Program-made: the position numbers and the translations under genes
Shown here: positions 37,663 through 48,395 of the stretch, piece after piece
How the letters are laid out: each line of letters begins with the position of its first letter
How positions within the stretch are numbered: position 1 is the stretch's first letter
NCBI GenBank assembly: GCA_902776035.1
Contig: CACYOO010000001.1
Span: 1 to 64,000, forward strand
Length of the DNA: 64,000 bases
Source: an uncultured bacterium
Lineage (GTDB): Bacteria; Cyanobacteriota; Vampirovibrionia; Gastranaerophilales; Gastranaerophilaceae
Direction of reading: 5' to 3'
The notes under the pieces: model-generated
What the model saw: only the letters and a program-made list of their open reading frames with translations
Told to the model about the DNA's origin: nothing
Database searches by the model: none

Positions 37663-39321
37663 TTAATTTTTTTTTAATGCTTTTGAGCGCAGTTCTCTAT
37701 GATATGTAATTGCAAATCGGTGTGCTTCATCTCTGATTCGTTGTATTAAAAACAGTGCGGATGATTCTCTCGGAAGCATTATTGAGGTGCTTTGTTCAGG
37801 TAAAAATACTTCTTCTTCTCGTTTTGCTAAGCTTACTATATCTATTCCGGTTATACCTAATTCTTTTACAATTTGCATAACACTTGATAGTTGTCCTTTT
37901 CCACCGTCTATTATTATTAAATCCGGTTTTTCCCAACCATCTTCACCTAATCGTTTAAATCTTCTTGATAAAACTTCTTTCATTGATTGAAAATCATCAG
38001 GTTTTCCTTCTGTGGATTTTACTTTATATCGTTTGTATAAAGATTTCTTTGGTAATCCGTTTATAAAGCAAACTCCTGATGCAACTGTATTTGTGCCTTG
38101 TATGTGTGAAATATCATAACATTCTATTTTTGATGGAAAATTGTTTAATTTTAGTTTTTCAGCTAAGTATGCACCAACTTCATTAAAATCATTATTTATT
38201 TCAACCATAGCACTAATTTTAGCTTTTTTAAGAACATCTAACGCATTTTTATCTGCAAGTTCTTGTAATTCTTTTCCTGATTTTGTTTTTCCATAACTTA
38301 TTTTAATTTTTTTACCTGATAAAATTTGCAGCCATTCTTCAAAGAGTGTCTTTTCTCCGGTGGTTTCTATTTCTGATGCAATAATCTTGTCAGGAAAATT
38401 TAGTTTTAACATTGAATAGTATTGTTTAAAAAATTCTTTAAAGAATTCGTTTTTATCGGCATCTTCCACTTTATATGTAAAAGATTTTTTATCAATTAAT
38501 CTGCCCTCTCGTATCATTAGTATAACTATTGCAAATATTCCGCTATCTTGTAATATTGATATAATATCTTCATTAAGTTTTGTGCTTTCAAAAACAACTT
38601 TTTGACGTTCAAGAGTTTTCTTTAAATCAAAATAGCTGTCCCTTAGTTTTGCGGCTTTTTCAAATTGCTCTGTTTCGGCATATTTATTCATTTGTTCTGT
38701 TAATTGTTTAAGTAATTCTCCTTGTTTACCTGTTAAAAATAACTCTGCTTGATGTACAAGGTTTTGGTATTCTTCCGGTGTAACTTTGTTTTGGCATGGT
38801 GCAAGGCATTTTCCTATATCATAATAAAGACATGGACGTGATTTGAATTTTGGAGATTTGCATTGTTTTAGCGGAAAGATTTTTTTTATAAAATCAAGAG
38901 TTGAATACATTGCTCTTATATCAGTATAAGGTCCGAAAAAATGTCCTTTATCGGGATTAATGTTTTTCTTTCTTACTACAAGAATTCGTGGAAAATCTTC
39001 ATTTGTTATAAGAAAGTAAGGATATTTTTTATCATCTTTTAAAAGTATATTATATTTGGGTTTATGTTTTTTTATTAGTTGGTCTTCTAAAATAAAAGCT
39101 TCAACTTCTGTATCTGTAATTATATATTCTAGTCTTTCTATATGTTGAACAAGTGCAATTGTTTTTGTAGATTTTTGAGAATTATTAAAATAACTTCGCA
39201 CACGCTTCTTTAGATTTTTTGCTTTTCCTACATAAATAATTGTATTGTCTTTATTGTAGTAAAGGTAGCATCCGGGTAAATCCGGCAAAATGCTTAATGT
39301 TTCTTTCAGAGTATCATTCAT
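37663..39321 (-). CDS. uvrC: UvrABC excinuclease subunit C, lacking the C-terminal HhH domain
   Basis: 552 aa. N-terminal GIY-YIG nuclease (PGCYLYYNKDNTIIYVGKAKNLKKRV), a Cys cluster around CKSPKFKSRPCLYYDIGKCLAPC, a UVR motif (EQFEKAAKLRDSY) and the RNase H-like endonuclease domain (CYDISHIQGTNTVASGVCF, PDLIIIDGGKGQL). It performs the dual incisions of nucleotide excision repair. The protein ends at HRELRSKALKKN, where most UvrC proteins continue about 55 residues into a (HhH)2 DNA-binding domain. The stop follows a run of nine A, but no HhH sequence is found downstream in another frame. Confidence 0.93.
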   Translation of the reverse strand: MNDTLKETLSILPDLPGCYLYYNKDNTIIYVGKAKNLKKRVRSYFNNSQKSTKTIALVQHIERLEYIITDTEVEAFILEDQLIKKHKPKYNILLKDDKKYPYFLITNEDFPRILVVRKKNINPDKGHFFGPYTDIRAMYSTLDFIKKIFPLKQCKSPKFKSRPCLYYDIGKCLAPCQNKVTPEEYQNLVHQAELFLTGKQGELLKQLTEQMNKYAETEQFEKAAKLRDSYFDLKKTLERQKVVFESTKLNEDIISILQDSGIFAIVILMIREGRLIDKKSFTYKVEDADKNEFFKEFFKQYYSMLKLNFPDKIIASEIETTGEKTLFEEWLQILSGKKIKISYGKTKSGKELQELADKNALDVLKKAKISAMVEINNDFNEVGAYLAEKLKLNNFPSKIECYDISHIQGTNTVASGVCFINGLPKKSLYKRYKVKSTEGKPDDFQSMKEVLSRRFKRLGEDGWEKPDLIIIDGGKGQLSSVMQIVKELGITGIDIVSLAKREEEVFLPEQSTSIMLPRESSALFLIQRIRDEAHRFAITYHRELRSKALKKN

Positions 39322-39418
39322 AACGATATTATATCAAAAAAATTAAAGTATTTTTAACATATTTTGCTATTCTGTCAAAATAGTGTTATTATAATATAGA
39401 AATGGAGTGTAGTATTAT

Positions 39419-40507
39419 ATGAGTGAATTCAATATCAACAGATTTCTTGAACAAGCTGTTAAGTCTGATGCATCAGATGTACATTTAAAAGTTGGTGAAC
39501 ATCCAATGGTACGTAAAGATGGTGTTATTGTAAAGATAAATTTGCCGCCGTTAACATCTGAAGATATGAATTGTGTTGTAAATATGGTAGTGCCTGCTTT
39601 TGTTCAAGATAGAGTGGCTACTGCTACTGATATGGATTTTTCTTATGAAATAAAAGGTCTTTCACGTTTCAGAGTTAATCTTTCAAGAGCTATGACTGAA
39701 TTTAGTCTTGTTTTTCGTGTAATACCTTATACAATAAAAGATTTTAAAAAATTGTATTTACCTGAATCTATGCAAAATTTTGCAGATTACAATAACGGTA
39801 TAATTATTATTACAGGCCCTACAGGAAGTGGTAAATCCACATCAATGGCAGCTTTTTTAGATTACATTAATGCAACCTATCAAAAACATATTATCACGAT
39901 TGAAGATCCTGTAGAGTTTCAGTTTACAGATAAAAAATCAACTTTTACACAAAGACAAATAGGTATTGATACGGATAGTTTTGCTGCAGGTATTAAATAT
40001 GCTTTAAGACAAGATCCGGATGTTATTTTTGTAGGTGAAATCAGAGATAGGGAAACATTAGACAGTGCATTAAAAGCAGCGGAAACAGGACACCTTGTAT
40101 TCTCTACTATGCATACAAATGGTGCTATACAAACAATTTATAGAATTGTTAATATGTATGAACCGGAAGATAGAGAAACAGTAAGGCAACAATTGGCTCA
40201 AACTCTTAGAGGTACTATTTCTCAAAAACTTGTTAAAAGAGCTGAATCAAACGGTAGATATCCGGCATGTGAAATTCTTGTTGTTACTCCTGCTATAAAA
40301 GATTTTATATTAAAAAATAAAATTGATGAAATATATGACTTAGTAAGAAAGGGCTCTTTCAGTGATATGATAACAATGAATGAGTCTTTATTCAAGTTAG
40401 TTGAAGCGAGCGCTATTACAAAAGAAACTGCACTTGAAGCTTCTGATGATAAAAACGAACTTGAACAAATGTTTAGAGGGGTATATAGCGGTACTAAATT
40501 ATCGTAA
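39419..40507 (+). CDS. pilT: PilT-family twitching/retraction ATPase
   Basis: 362 aa secretion-type hexameric ATPase. Walker A GPTGSGKST at 133-141, Asp box TIEDPVEFQF, Walker B RQDPDVIFVGEIRD, and AETGHLVFSTMHTNGA (His box). The N-terminal SDASDVHLKVGEHPMVRKDG is typical of PilT. It would power type IV pilus retraction; no other pilus genes are in this window. A TATAAT sits at 39390-39395 upstream. Confidence 0.9.
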   Translation: MSEFNINRFLEQAVKSDASDVHLKVGEHPMVRKDGVIVKINLPPLTSEDMNCVVNMVVPAFVQDRVATATDMDFSYEIKGLSRFRVNLSRAMTEFSLVFRVIPYTIKDFKKLYLPESMQNFADYNNGIIIITGPTGSGKSTSMAAFLDYINATYQKHIITIEDPVEFQFTDKKSTFTQRQIGIDTDSFAAGIKYALRQDPDVIFVGEIRDRETLDSALKAAETGHLVFSTMHTNGAIQTIYRIVNMYEPEDRETVRQQLAQTLRGTISQKLVKRAESNGRYPACEILVVTPAIKDFILKNKIDEIYDLVRKGSFSDMITMNESLFKLVEASAITKETALEASDDKNELEQMFRGVYSGTKLS

Positions 40508-40514
40508 ATTATTT

Positions 40515-41276
40515 ATGGAAAATGTTTTAACAGATGTTATAAATTTAAAATCTTATAATCTTAGTGAAGCTGATAAAATCGTTGTCATGTACTCAAAAGA
40601 ACATGGTATTGTTCGTGGTGTTGCTAAGGGGGCTAAAAAGTTAAAAAGTAAGCTTGGTGCGGGAATGGATTCTTTAGTTGCAAATAAGGTAATGCTTTAT
40701 AAAGGAAGAAATATGGATACAATATGTCAATCAGAAACTATTAATTCTTTTCGGGAAACAAGAAAAAATTTTGATAAATTGATGTATTCATCTTATGTTT
40801 CGGAAATTGTTTCAATTTTTGGTGTTGAAGATGATCCATCAAGTAAAGATGTGTATGAAATATTGTATAAGGCACTTGAAAAAATTGAAAAATCATCATC
40901 TAAAAAAGATGTTATGTTAGCCGTTATAAAATTTCAATTAAAAATGATGTTAATATGCGGATTTGGTTTAGAGTTTGACACTTGTTTGTGTTGTAGAGAA
41001 CAAATTTTAGATGAAGATATGTATTTTTCTATTCAAATGGGTGGTGTTGTATGCAAGGATTGTAATAAGGATTTAAAAGTTAATTTAAAATTACAACATA
41101 AAATGCGTGATTTTTTGCAGGCAATGATGCAGTTTGATTTTAATTATGAAAGCGAATATGATAAAAAAGCAACTGATAAAGTATGTGATGTGTGTTTTGA
41201 CCTTTTAAACAAATATATTCAATCTCATACAAATAAGAAAATAAAATCAATTTCTGTAATCAGTGAGAATGTATAA
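40515..41276 (+). CDS. recO: DNA repair protein RecO
   Basis: 253 aa from the ATG at 40515; the longer frame back to 40401 lies inside pilT. N-terminal OB fold (LKSYNLSEADKIVVMYSKEHGIVRGVAKGAKK-like start), helical middle and a four-Cys zinc knuckle (CLCC ... CKDC, about residues 153-180). RecO anneals ssDNA and loads RecA with RecR in gap repair. Seven bases after pilT. Confidence 0.88.
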   Translation: MENVLTDVINLKSYNLSEADKIVVMYSKEHGIVRGVAKGAKKLKSKLGAGMDSLVANKVMLYKGRNMDTICQSETINSFRETRKNFDKLMYSSYVSEIVSIFGVEDDPSSKDVYEILYKALEKIEKSSSKKDVMLAVIKFQLKMMLICGFGLEFDTCLCCREQILDEDMYFSIQMGGVVCKDCNKDLKVNLKLQHKMRDFLQAMMQFDFNYESEYDKKATDKVCDVCFDLLNKYIQSHTNKKIKSISVISENV

Positions 41277-41297
41277 ATCAATTTTCTATAATTAACT

Positions 41298-44200
41298 TTA
41301 TCTTATTATTATTCCATTTTTTTGACAGTATCTTCTTAATTCTGTATTTGCAGACATTATTGTACCGACAAGAGTTGTGTTGTGTAATCCTTGAGCCAAA
41401 TTAACAGCTTTATCATACATCTTAAATGCACTATTTGCATAATCCTTTTGAGATTTGGATTTTATTCCGGCAAGTTCTTGTAAATACTTACCATATAAGA
41501 AATATAACTCAGATAAAATGTCAAGCAAATCGAATTGTCTTGCTATACCTATTGCACTTTCTATGTATGCTTTAGCAGAATCATAATCCTGACACGCTAA
41601 ATATGCTTCACCTATTATTTTATTAAATTGTGTTATGAAGTAATAATTCTGTATTTTTGGACTTTGTGCTATATCTAAAGCTTTTAAAGAATATTCTAAG
41701 GATTTTTCAGGCCCTGCTGTAAGTAAAGTTATTTCAGATATGAAATACCATGATATTAATACTCCAAGAGCATTTTTTTCTTTTGCAAAATACTCTACTT
41801 GTTGTGAGTATATTGAAATGGCTTGTTTAAATTTACCTTTTTCTTTTAAAACTTTTCCTAATAAAAGTTTTAAAATATTTTTCATATAAACATCATTATT
41901 ATTATTTGCAAAAGTAACTATTTGGAATAATTCATCTTGTATATTATCAAGTTTATTTCTTGAAATACTGTTTAGTACACTGATGAAATTCCATTGCATC
42001 ATGGCTTGTACATCCATTATATCATTATTTTTATACAAACTGAGAATTTCATTTAAAATAACTTCAGACTCTTTTATATCACCTTTTATAGTATTTGCAA
42101 GAGCAAGGGCAAGTTTTGTTTTACAGATATAAAGTTCATTTTGAATATGATTTTTAGCCACTATTTCAAAAATTGTGCTTATTATTCCTATTGAACGATT
42201 ATCACCTTGTAGTACAAGTGAATTAGCATATATCAAATATGTTTGAAGCCAGGTTTCAAATAAATCCTCTATTTTTACATTTTTATGATGCTTTGATGTA
42301 TCTAAATTTTTTTCAAAAATTGGTAAGATAGTACCGTCTATAAGTTCTGCTAATTCTCCAAAATTTCCTATTTCCAATAATGGATTTAATTTTCTGGATA
42401 ATAACATTGCAATTTCTAAATCATAGGATTTATCAACATTTGCAACTGCATTGTCAATACATTCTATAACTCCGTATTGATTACCCATTTTATGACAGCA
42501 TTGAGCCAGATATCCTGTTAATTCAAATTCTTTTAAATTATCATCTAATCTTCTAACGTGCTCGATTACTCTTGGTAAATATTCAATTGCGGCTTTTGGA
42601 TTATTAAAAGATAAAATCTTTCCTAATCTTTCAAAGATATTATTTTTTATAAGAGAACTATTTACACCTTGAAGCTTATCAACAAGTACAAGTGAATATT
42701 TTTGTGCAATTATATAAATATTTTCATCTCCTATAGCGGCTGATTGTCTTACGACTTCAGACCAAGCATTTAAGGCAGACAGGTTTTCTTTTAAATTTGT
42801 TGCGATTAGTGCTAAAGATGAATGTGATGATAATGTTAAACTTGATAAAATTATAAATAATTTTTCATTTACACTGTTAAAACTCTTATCTTTTTTAGCA
42901 AGTGAATAAATAGTTTGCCATAGCATTGTACTTTTAAATTCATAAGCAGATTCATTAACAGGTGTAATGTAATTCAAATCTAATAGACTTGAAAAAAGTT
43001 CAACAAAAGATTTATCATCTATTTTAAACAATTGATTTAAAATAACAGGGTAGAATTTTAAACCTAATATAGATGCTGCAATAAGCATTTCATATATAAT
43101 TACATTTTCTTGTTTTAATAATACTAAACGACGTCTTACAACTTCTTCAAACGAGTCAGGCAAGTTAAACTGAACATAATTTCTGCTGGAATCTGTTACT
43201 AAATTAAGTATTTGTTCTATGTATGCAGGATTACCGTTTGTCTGCTCATGTATTGTTTCTCTTAATGCTATGGAAGTACCTATAAAAAGCGGATTATATT
43301 GATTTATAAATGTGTCAGTTTGTGTGTTGTTAAAAGATATTAATGATATATCCGCATAATGACTGTCATCTAGGGATTTATCATATAAATATGTTTTTGC
43401 AGATTTTGGTTCATTATATGTCAGTATAAATTTTGTATTTTGCAAGCCGGTCTTAGAATTAATTAATGTTTTTAAAAATTCATAAGACATGTTATCTATA
43501 TGTTCAAAATTATCAAATACAAATACAGTTTGCATTCTTGAAGTTATTGTATTAAACACTTTTCTTAAAATAGAAAATGTTCTTTTTTTATTTTTAAATA
43601 TATTTTCATAATAAGCAGATTTTTCAGGGTATAAAAAATTTATTAAATCATCAGTTTCATCATTTTTTAGTGATGGAAATTCTGTTTTAAAGAATTTGAA
43701 TGAATCTTTTCTTAATTTCTCTGTATTAACACAAAAATTCGGAACATTGAAAAAGGTCAAAAGTATATCTTGAAATAATCCGCATGGTGTAATTTGACTA
43801 AGCGGAGTTGCTTTTCCGATAAGCCATACAAATTGATTATCTTTTAATGATTCAATTGCAGAGCGTAACACAATATTCTTACCTATTCCGCTTGCTCCGC
43901 TTAAAGATATTATACTCACAGATGTATTAAGCAATGTATTTACAAGAATATTTTTTGCACTTTGTTGTGTAAAAAGATTAGGAGAATATTCAAGATTATT
44001 GCTAACTTCTTTTATATTTAAATTTTCATTGGCTTTTGGCTCTGAAATTTTTAATTCTTTTTGTGGTTTTGGAAAGATATCTCTTTTTATTTGTTTTGGA
44101 TTAACAGGTGCAGGTATAATATTACGCCTGTTAGGAAGCATGTTTGATTTGAAAGGTGTAATACCTTTATAAACCATTGAATTTTTTACTTCAGGAATAA

Positions 44201-45077
44201 TACTTCTTTTAAATTGTTTGTTTTTAGTTTTATCTTCATTTTGAATTTTTAGTTTTTTAGGTATAACACTTCTTTGAGAAGATTTTGGACGACCTTTTAT
44301 AATATCTTGTATGTTCTGAATTTCTTGTGTAACTTGTTGTCCGGCATCAGCTTTTTGGTCAGTTTTTTTATTTTCTTGAATATCTTTTTCTACAGGTTTT
44401 TGTGGAACAGTGTTATTTTTATTTTGCTCTGCAATATTTTTTTGTAAATTCATTTGATTTAATTGCTGAGGAAGAATTTTTAACTGTTCTTTTAATCCAT
44501 TTAATTCTCCTTGTAACGTTGTTAATTGATTTTGAAGTATTGTTGTTTCAGGAGTAATTTTCTTTTTAACTCTTTTAATGAGTTTTCTTTTCGGGGTAAC
44601 AGGTTTTGATGAATTTGTTATTTTTTTTGAAATTTTATGATTAGAAAGAATTTTTTCATTACTTTGAAGTAATGTTTTTTCAGGCAAAAGCGGTTCGCCT
44701 GTTAATTGTCTTGAGGTTGTTTTGATATTTGGTGATTGTATATTTTTTATAACAGTTCGTTTCTTTTTTTTGTCAGTTTTGATTTCAGGTAAAACAAATT
44801 GTCTTGGTGGTAATATTTTAGAGTTGTCATTAATTTGTTTATTTTTTGATGATTTAAATGAATATCCGCATTTTCTGCAATGAGATGCATTTGGAAAGTT
44901 TGCGGCTTTACATTCAGGACAAAATTTTACAAGGTCTGTGCCGCATTCGATACATGCTTTATTATTAATAAGGTTATATGCTCCGCAATGTTTGCATATA
45001 GAACCTATTTTCATGTTACAATGCGGGCAATTTATTGTTTCGTTAGGTATTTGTTTTTTACATCTCGGACAAATCAT
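41298..45077 (-). CDS. Zinc-ribbon / P-loop ATPase / TPR-repeat protein
   Basis: 1259 aa. Residues 1-75 hold repeated CxxC zinc ribbons (CPRC, CPHC, CKHC, CIEC, CPEC, CRKC). A long basic/Gln-rich linker reaches about 360. An AAA/STAND-like NTPase then begins with Walker A GASGIGKN (394-401) and a probable Walker B VFVFDNFEHI. The C-terminal half (about 750-1240) is helical with TPR-like pairs (GEAYLACQDYDSAKAYIESAIGIA). This plan resembles the ATPase-TPR part of large signalling proteins linked to adenylate cyclases or LuxR regulators, but no cyclase or HTH is present. It probably acts as a signal-transducing scaffold. Start lies 20 bases after the sigma-like gene. Confidence 0.7.
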   Translation of the reverse strand: MICPRCKKQIPNETINCPHCNMKIGSICKHCGAYNLINNKACIECGTDLVKFCPECKAANFPNASHCRKCGYSFKSSKNKQINDNSKILPPRQFVLPEIKTDKKKKRTVIKNIQSPNIKTTSRQLTGEPLLPEKTLLQSNEKILSNHKISKKITNSSKPVTPKRKLIKRVKKKITPETTILQNQLTTLQGELNGLKEQLKILPQQLNQMNLQKNIAEQNKNNTVPQKPVEKDIQENKKTDQKADAGQQVTQEIQNIQDIIKGRPKSSQRSVIPKKLKIQNEDKTKNKQFKRSIIPEVKNSMVYKGITPFKSNMLPNRRNIIPAPVNPKQIKRDIFPKPQKELKISEPKANENLNIKEVSNNLEYSPNLFTQQSAKNILVNTLLNTSVSIISLSGASGIGKNIVLRSAIESLKDNQFVWLIGKATPLSQITPCGLFQDILLTFFNVPNFCVNTEKLRKDSFKFFKTEFPSLKNDETDDLINFLYPEKSAYYENIFKNKKRTFSILRKVFNTITSRMQTVFVFDNFEHIDNMSYEFLKTLINSKTGLQNTKFILTYNEPKSAKTYLYDKSLDDSHYADISLISFNNTQTDTFINQYNPLFIGTSIALRETIHEQTNGNPAYIEQILNLVTDSSRNYVQFNLPDSFEEVVRRRLVLLKQENVIIYEMLIAASILGLKFYPVILNQLFKIDDKSFVELFSSLLDLNYITPVNESAYEFKSTMLWQTIYSLAKKDKSFNSVNEKLFIILSSLTLSSHSSLALIATNLKENLSALNAWSEVVRQSAAIGDENIYIIAQKYSLVLVDKLQGVNSSLIKNNIFERLGKILSFNNPKAAIEYLPRVIEHVRRLDDNLKEFELTGYLAQCCHKMGNQYGVIECIDNAVANVDKSYDLEIAMLLSRKLNPLLEIGNFGELAELIDGTILPIFEKNLDTSKHHKNVKIEDLFETWLQTYLIYANSLVLQGDNRSIGIISTIFEIVAKNHIQNELYICKTKLALALANTIKGDIKESEVILNEILSLYKNNDIMDVQAMMQWNFISVLNSISRNKLDNIQDELFQIVTFANNNNDVYMKNILKLLLGKVLKEKGKFKQAISIYSQQVEYFAKEKNALGVLISWYFISEITLLTAGPEKSLEYSLKALDIAQSPKIQNYYFITQFNKIIGEAYLACQDYDSAKAYIESAIGIARQFDLLDILSELYFLYGKYLQELAGIKSKSQKDYANSAFKMYDKAVNLAQGLHNTTLVGTIMSANTELRRYCQKNGIIIR

Positions 45078-45096
45078 AATTTTTACAAATCACCTG

Positions 45097-45669
45097 TTAC
45101 TGTAGTGTCGTCCTAACTATATTCATTAATTCAAAAAGACGCTTTGATACTTGGGATTGAGATATATTCATTTCTTTTGCAATTTCTTTTTGCTTTTTAC
45201 ATTTTACATATCTCAAATCAAAAAGTGTCAAATAATCCTTGCTTACATTTGTTGAATGTGCAATTACTATAGAATCATAAACTTTTTGCAGCATTTCTTT
45301 TTCAATAGTTATGTCTTCAGGAGTTTGTGGAATTTTTATAAAATTGTAATTTATATGTTTTAACCCAAATTTATTCTCTATGCTTCTTGATTTTGAAAAA
45401 TCAAATCTAAATTCATTATTTGAAACAAACTTTTGACCTGAACGTCGTACTCGTCCCATGTTTTTAAGCACAACAACTATAGCTGTTGATACTATTTTAC
45501 GTATGTAAGCTTCAAGCAGCTGATTATCATCTATTGTTTCTAATATTGGAAGAGTTCGTCTGCATGTTTCATTAAAAAAATCATCAAACAAATCTTCGTT
45601 ACCCTTAAACTTTTTATCAACTCTTATAAGCTTTCTAATTAAGTCTAAGTTTTCCTCTGTTAATTCCAA
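45097..45669 (-). CDS. Sigma-70 region-4-like HTH protein (possible alternative sigma factor)
   Basis: 190 aa. The C-terminal 45 residues form a sigma-4-type helix-turn-helix: YLTLFDLRYVKCKKQKEIAKEM followed by NISQSQVSKRLFEL. The N-terminal part is helical and could be a diverged region 2 (DLFDDFFNETCRRTLPILETI), but lacks the clear -10 recognition motifs. It sits between the TonB-like protein and the zinc-ribbon ATPase, with gaps of 52 and 19 bases, so all three are probably one transcript. Role in transcription inferred, not proven. Confidence 0.6.
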   Translation of the reverse strand: MELTEENLDLIRKLIRVDKKFKGNEDLFDDFFNETCRRTLPILETIDDNQLLEAYIRKIVSTAIVVVLKNMGRVRRSGQKFVSNNEFRFDFSKSRSIENKFGLKHINYNFIKIPQTPEDITIEKEMLQKVYDSIVIAHSTNVSKDYLTLFDLRYVKCKKQKEIAKEMNISQSQVSKRLFELMNIVRTTLQ

Positions 45670-46989
45670 TTTTTAACTTTCATCAAAATCTGCTAACTGA
45701 CATTATATATAATAACACAAGTTAAAAATTAATTATAAGTGAAAAATCATAACTTTCTTTTGTAAACTCTGAAGTTGGTGCTTTAACGTATTTCATGGCA
45801 CTCTTTACACTTTGTAACACAATTGCATCAACTTGTTTTGAACCACTTGAAACTGTTGCTATTGCATCTATAACTTCGCCTGTTCTGCTTAGTTTTACTG
45901 ATACTATCATTTTTGATGAATAAGGCATTTCTTTTACGTTCAGTAAATCACTTTGTATTGCCAGCTTTGATGTTTTACCAACAACTTGAAGATATTTGGT
46001 TACATTTTCATTATATGTTAGGTCTTTAGGTACTTCCCAATATAATTTTGATATTTGAGCGGAACTAAGCGGCTCTGAAAGTTTTGTTGTCGGTTGTGCA
46101 ATTTTATCTATAGATTGTGGTTTTTGTGCTCGTTTTAAACTTTCTTCCATGCTTTTTGCATCCTGAGGTCCGCCTGCTTCTCCAGGTATTGCTCCTACAG
46201 GTTGCTGTTGCTGTTCTTCTTGCTGCGGTTGTTGTTCTTGATTTTCCGAAGGTGCAGGTGGTTCTTGAGGTGGAGTATTTGTTTCCTCTCCTTCTACCGG
46301 CATGTTATTTTGTCCTTCAGTTATTAGTACAGAATCTGAAGAACCGCCTCTTATATTATTTATCTGTTCCATTATTAAATCTTTTTTAGTATATCCCATA
46401 AATCCCAATAAAGCTACAAATACGAGTAATAATAGTGCAGTGTTCGATTTTTGTTTTGGTTTTCCTTGATTTGTTATATTTGTTTGGTTAACGTTATTTT
46501 CATCTAAACTATTATCCATTTTATCTCCATTTCCTGGTATTTTATCTTTTGTATTTTCTTGATAAAGTTGTTCTAACGTATTTTTATCATTTTCATCATA
46601 GTTAGGTTGATATTTTTCTTCATTGATAATAGGTGATTGTTCATTCATATTAGAAGAAACATTTTCTGATGATGGATTGAAATCTTCTATAGCTACTCCA
46701 TTTAAATCTTCATCATCAAGTTCTATATCGTCAAGATTTATATTACTTAAATCTATGTCATCTGTTGATATATTATCTATATCAAGGTTATCAATATCAA
46801 TATCATCAATATTGTCAATACCGTCTATATTAATATCATCATCATCTCCATCTAAACTGTCTAAATTAATATCATCTAAACTATTGCTGCTTGATGAAGA
46901 ACTTTCGTCATTCATATCGCTAAAACCACTAAATGCATCGGCAAATTCATCAATATTATCACTATCTGTTGATTCAAAATTGTTATTGC

Positions 46990-47330
46990 CTGCATTATCT
47001 ATTGTTGTATTATCTATAGCTTCAAAATTAGAATTATCACTTGTTTCTAAATTAACTTCTTCAAATGAACTATCGTTATTTACTTCTGCAAAACTATCTG
47101 CATCGGTATTATTTTCAGCAGGTAATTCCTCAATTGTTTCGAAATTAGAATTGTCATTTGTTTCTTCTAAATTAACTTCTTCAAATGAACTATCGTTATT
47201 TAATTCAGCAAAACTATCTGCGTAAGTATTATTTTCAGCAGGTAATTCCTCAATTGTTTCGAAATTAGAATTGTTATTTGTTTCTTCTAAATTAACTTCT
47301 TCAAATGAACTATCATTATTTACGTTATAA
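46990..47330 (-). repeat. 120-bp (40-aa) tandem repeat, about 2.5 copies
   Basis: Units of the form NNDSSFEEVNLEET + (N/D)NSNFETIEELPAENN + T-x-ADSFAE occur twice almost identically and once partially, in the same acidic linker as the 54-bp array. Confidence 0.8.
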
Positions 47331-47779
47331 TCCGATGATAAATCCTCTAATGGTTGTAACTCTTGTAGTTGTGCATCATTTGAGGATAATGTATTATCAA
47401 ATTCATTGTTTGCATCATGTATTTCTTCTAAATTTCCACTTTCTATATCTGAGGTTTGGTATTGTTCTGCAGCTAGTGGTTGATTATCAGTAATGTCAGA
47501 ATTAGATAAAACCTGTTCTTCATTATTAACAGCCACTTCACTATAGTTTTGTTCGTTAGAATCAGTAGAATTCATTTTAAAATCATTATCAACCGGTTCT
47601 AATGAATCTAAATTACCATCTAATGGAGCTAATACATTGTCAATTGTACCACTTAATTCATCTAATTTTTGAAAATCTTCATTAGTTATTTCTTCATCAG
47701 AGTCAGTATTAGGGAGTTCTTCTCTTATATCTTCTTGAATTTTGTCATCAATATTTGGAATTTCAACTGTATCTGATTC

Positions 47780-48395
47780 TGCTTCTTCAAAGTTGTTATC
47801 AAGTGTTAATTCCTCTACTGTTTCGCTACTGCTTAAATCTTCTAAACTGTTATCAGCTGTTAATTCTTCTATTGTTCCACCACTGCTCAAATCTTCAAAA
47901 TTGTTATCAGTAGATAATTCCTCTATATTTTCATTACTGCTTAAGTCTTCAAAATTGTTATCAGTAGATAATTCCTCTATCGTTCCACCACTGCTCAAAT
48001 CTTCAAAATTGTTATCAGTAGATAATTCCTCTATCGTTCCACCACTGCTCAAATCTTCAAAGTTATTATCAGGAGTTAATTCCTCTACTGTTTCGCTACT
48101 GCTCAAATCTTCAAAGTTGTTATCAGGAGTTAATTCCTCTATCGTTTCGCTACTGCTCAAATCTTCAAAGTTGTTATCAGGAGTTAATTCCTCTACTGTT
48201 TCGTTACTGCTCAAATCTTCAAAGTTGTTATCAGGAGTTAATTCCTCTAAGTTAATTCCTCTACTGTTTCGTTACTGCTCAAATCTTCAAAGTTGTTATC
48301 AGGAGTTAATTCCTCTATCGTTTCGCTACTGCTCAAATCTTCAACGTTGTTATCAGAAGTTAATTCTTCCATTGTTTCACTATCGTTAACTTCTT
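47780..48395 (-). repeat. 54-bp tandem repeat array (18-aa units)
   Basis: About eleven imperfect direct repeats encoding S-S-x-E-T-x-E-E-L-T-P-D-N-N-F-E-D-L. Units near 48060-48360 are nearly identical; those toward 47800 diverge (GGTIEELSTD, NENIEELSTD). The array contains the 14-bp duplication that breaks the frame. Copy number is likely to vary by recombination or slippage. Confidence 0.9.

Noticed and set aside
40401-40514. Longer RecO start inside pilT
   Set aside because: The family N-terminus begins at the ATG at 40515; the extension is out-of-frame pilT sequence.
46623-48389. Long plus-strand ORFs rich in Ser/Leu opposite the acidic repeat gene
   Set aside because: They are the complement of the repetitive GAA/GAT/AAT codons of the minus-strand gene, have no ribosome sites and read as simple repeats.
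47780-48395. CRISPR array suspected from regular repeats
   Set aside because: Repeats are contiguous 54-bp coding units without unique spacers, in phase with a protein reading frame.
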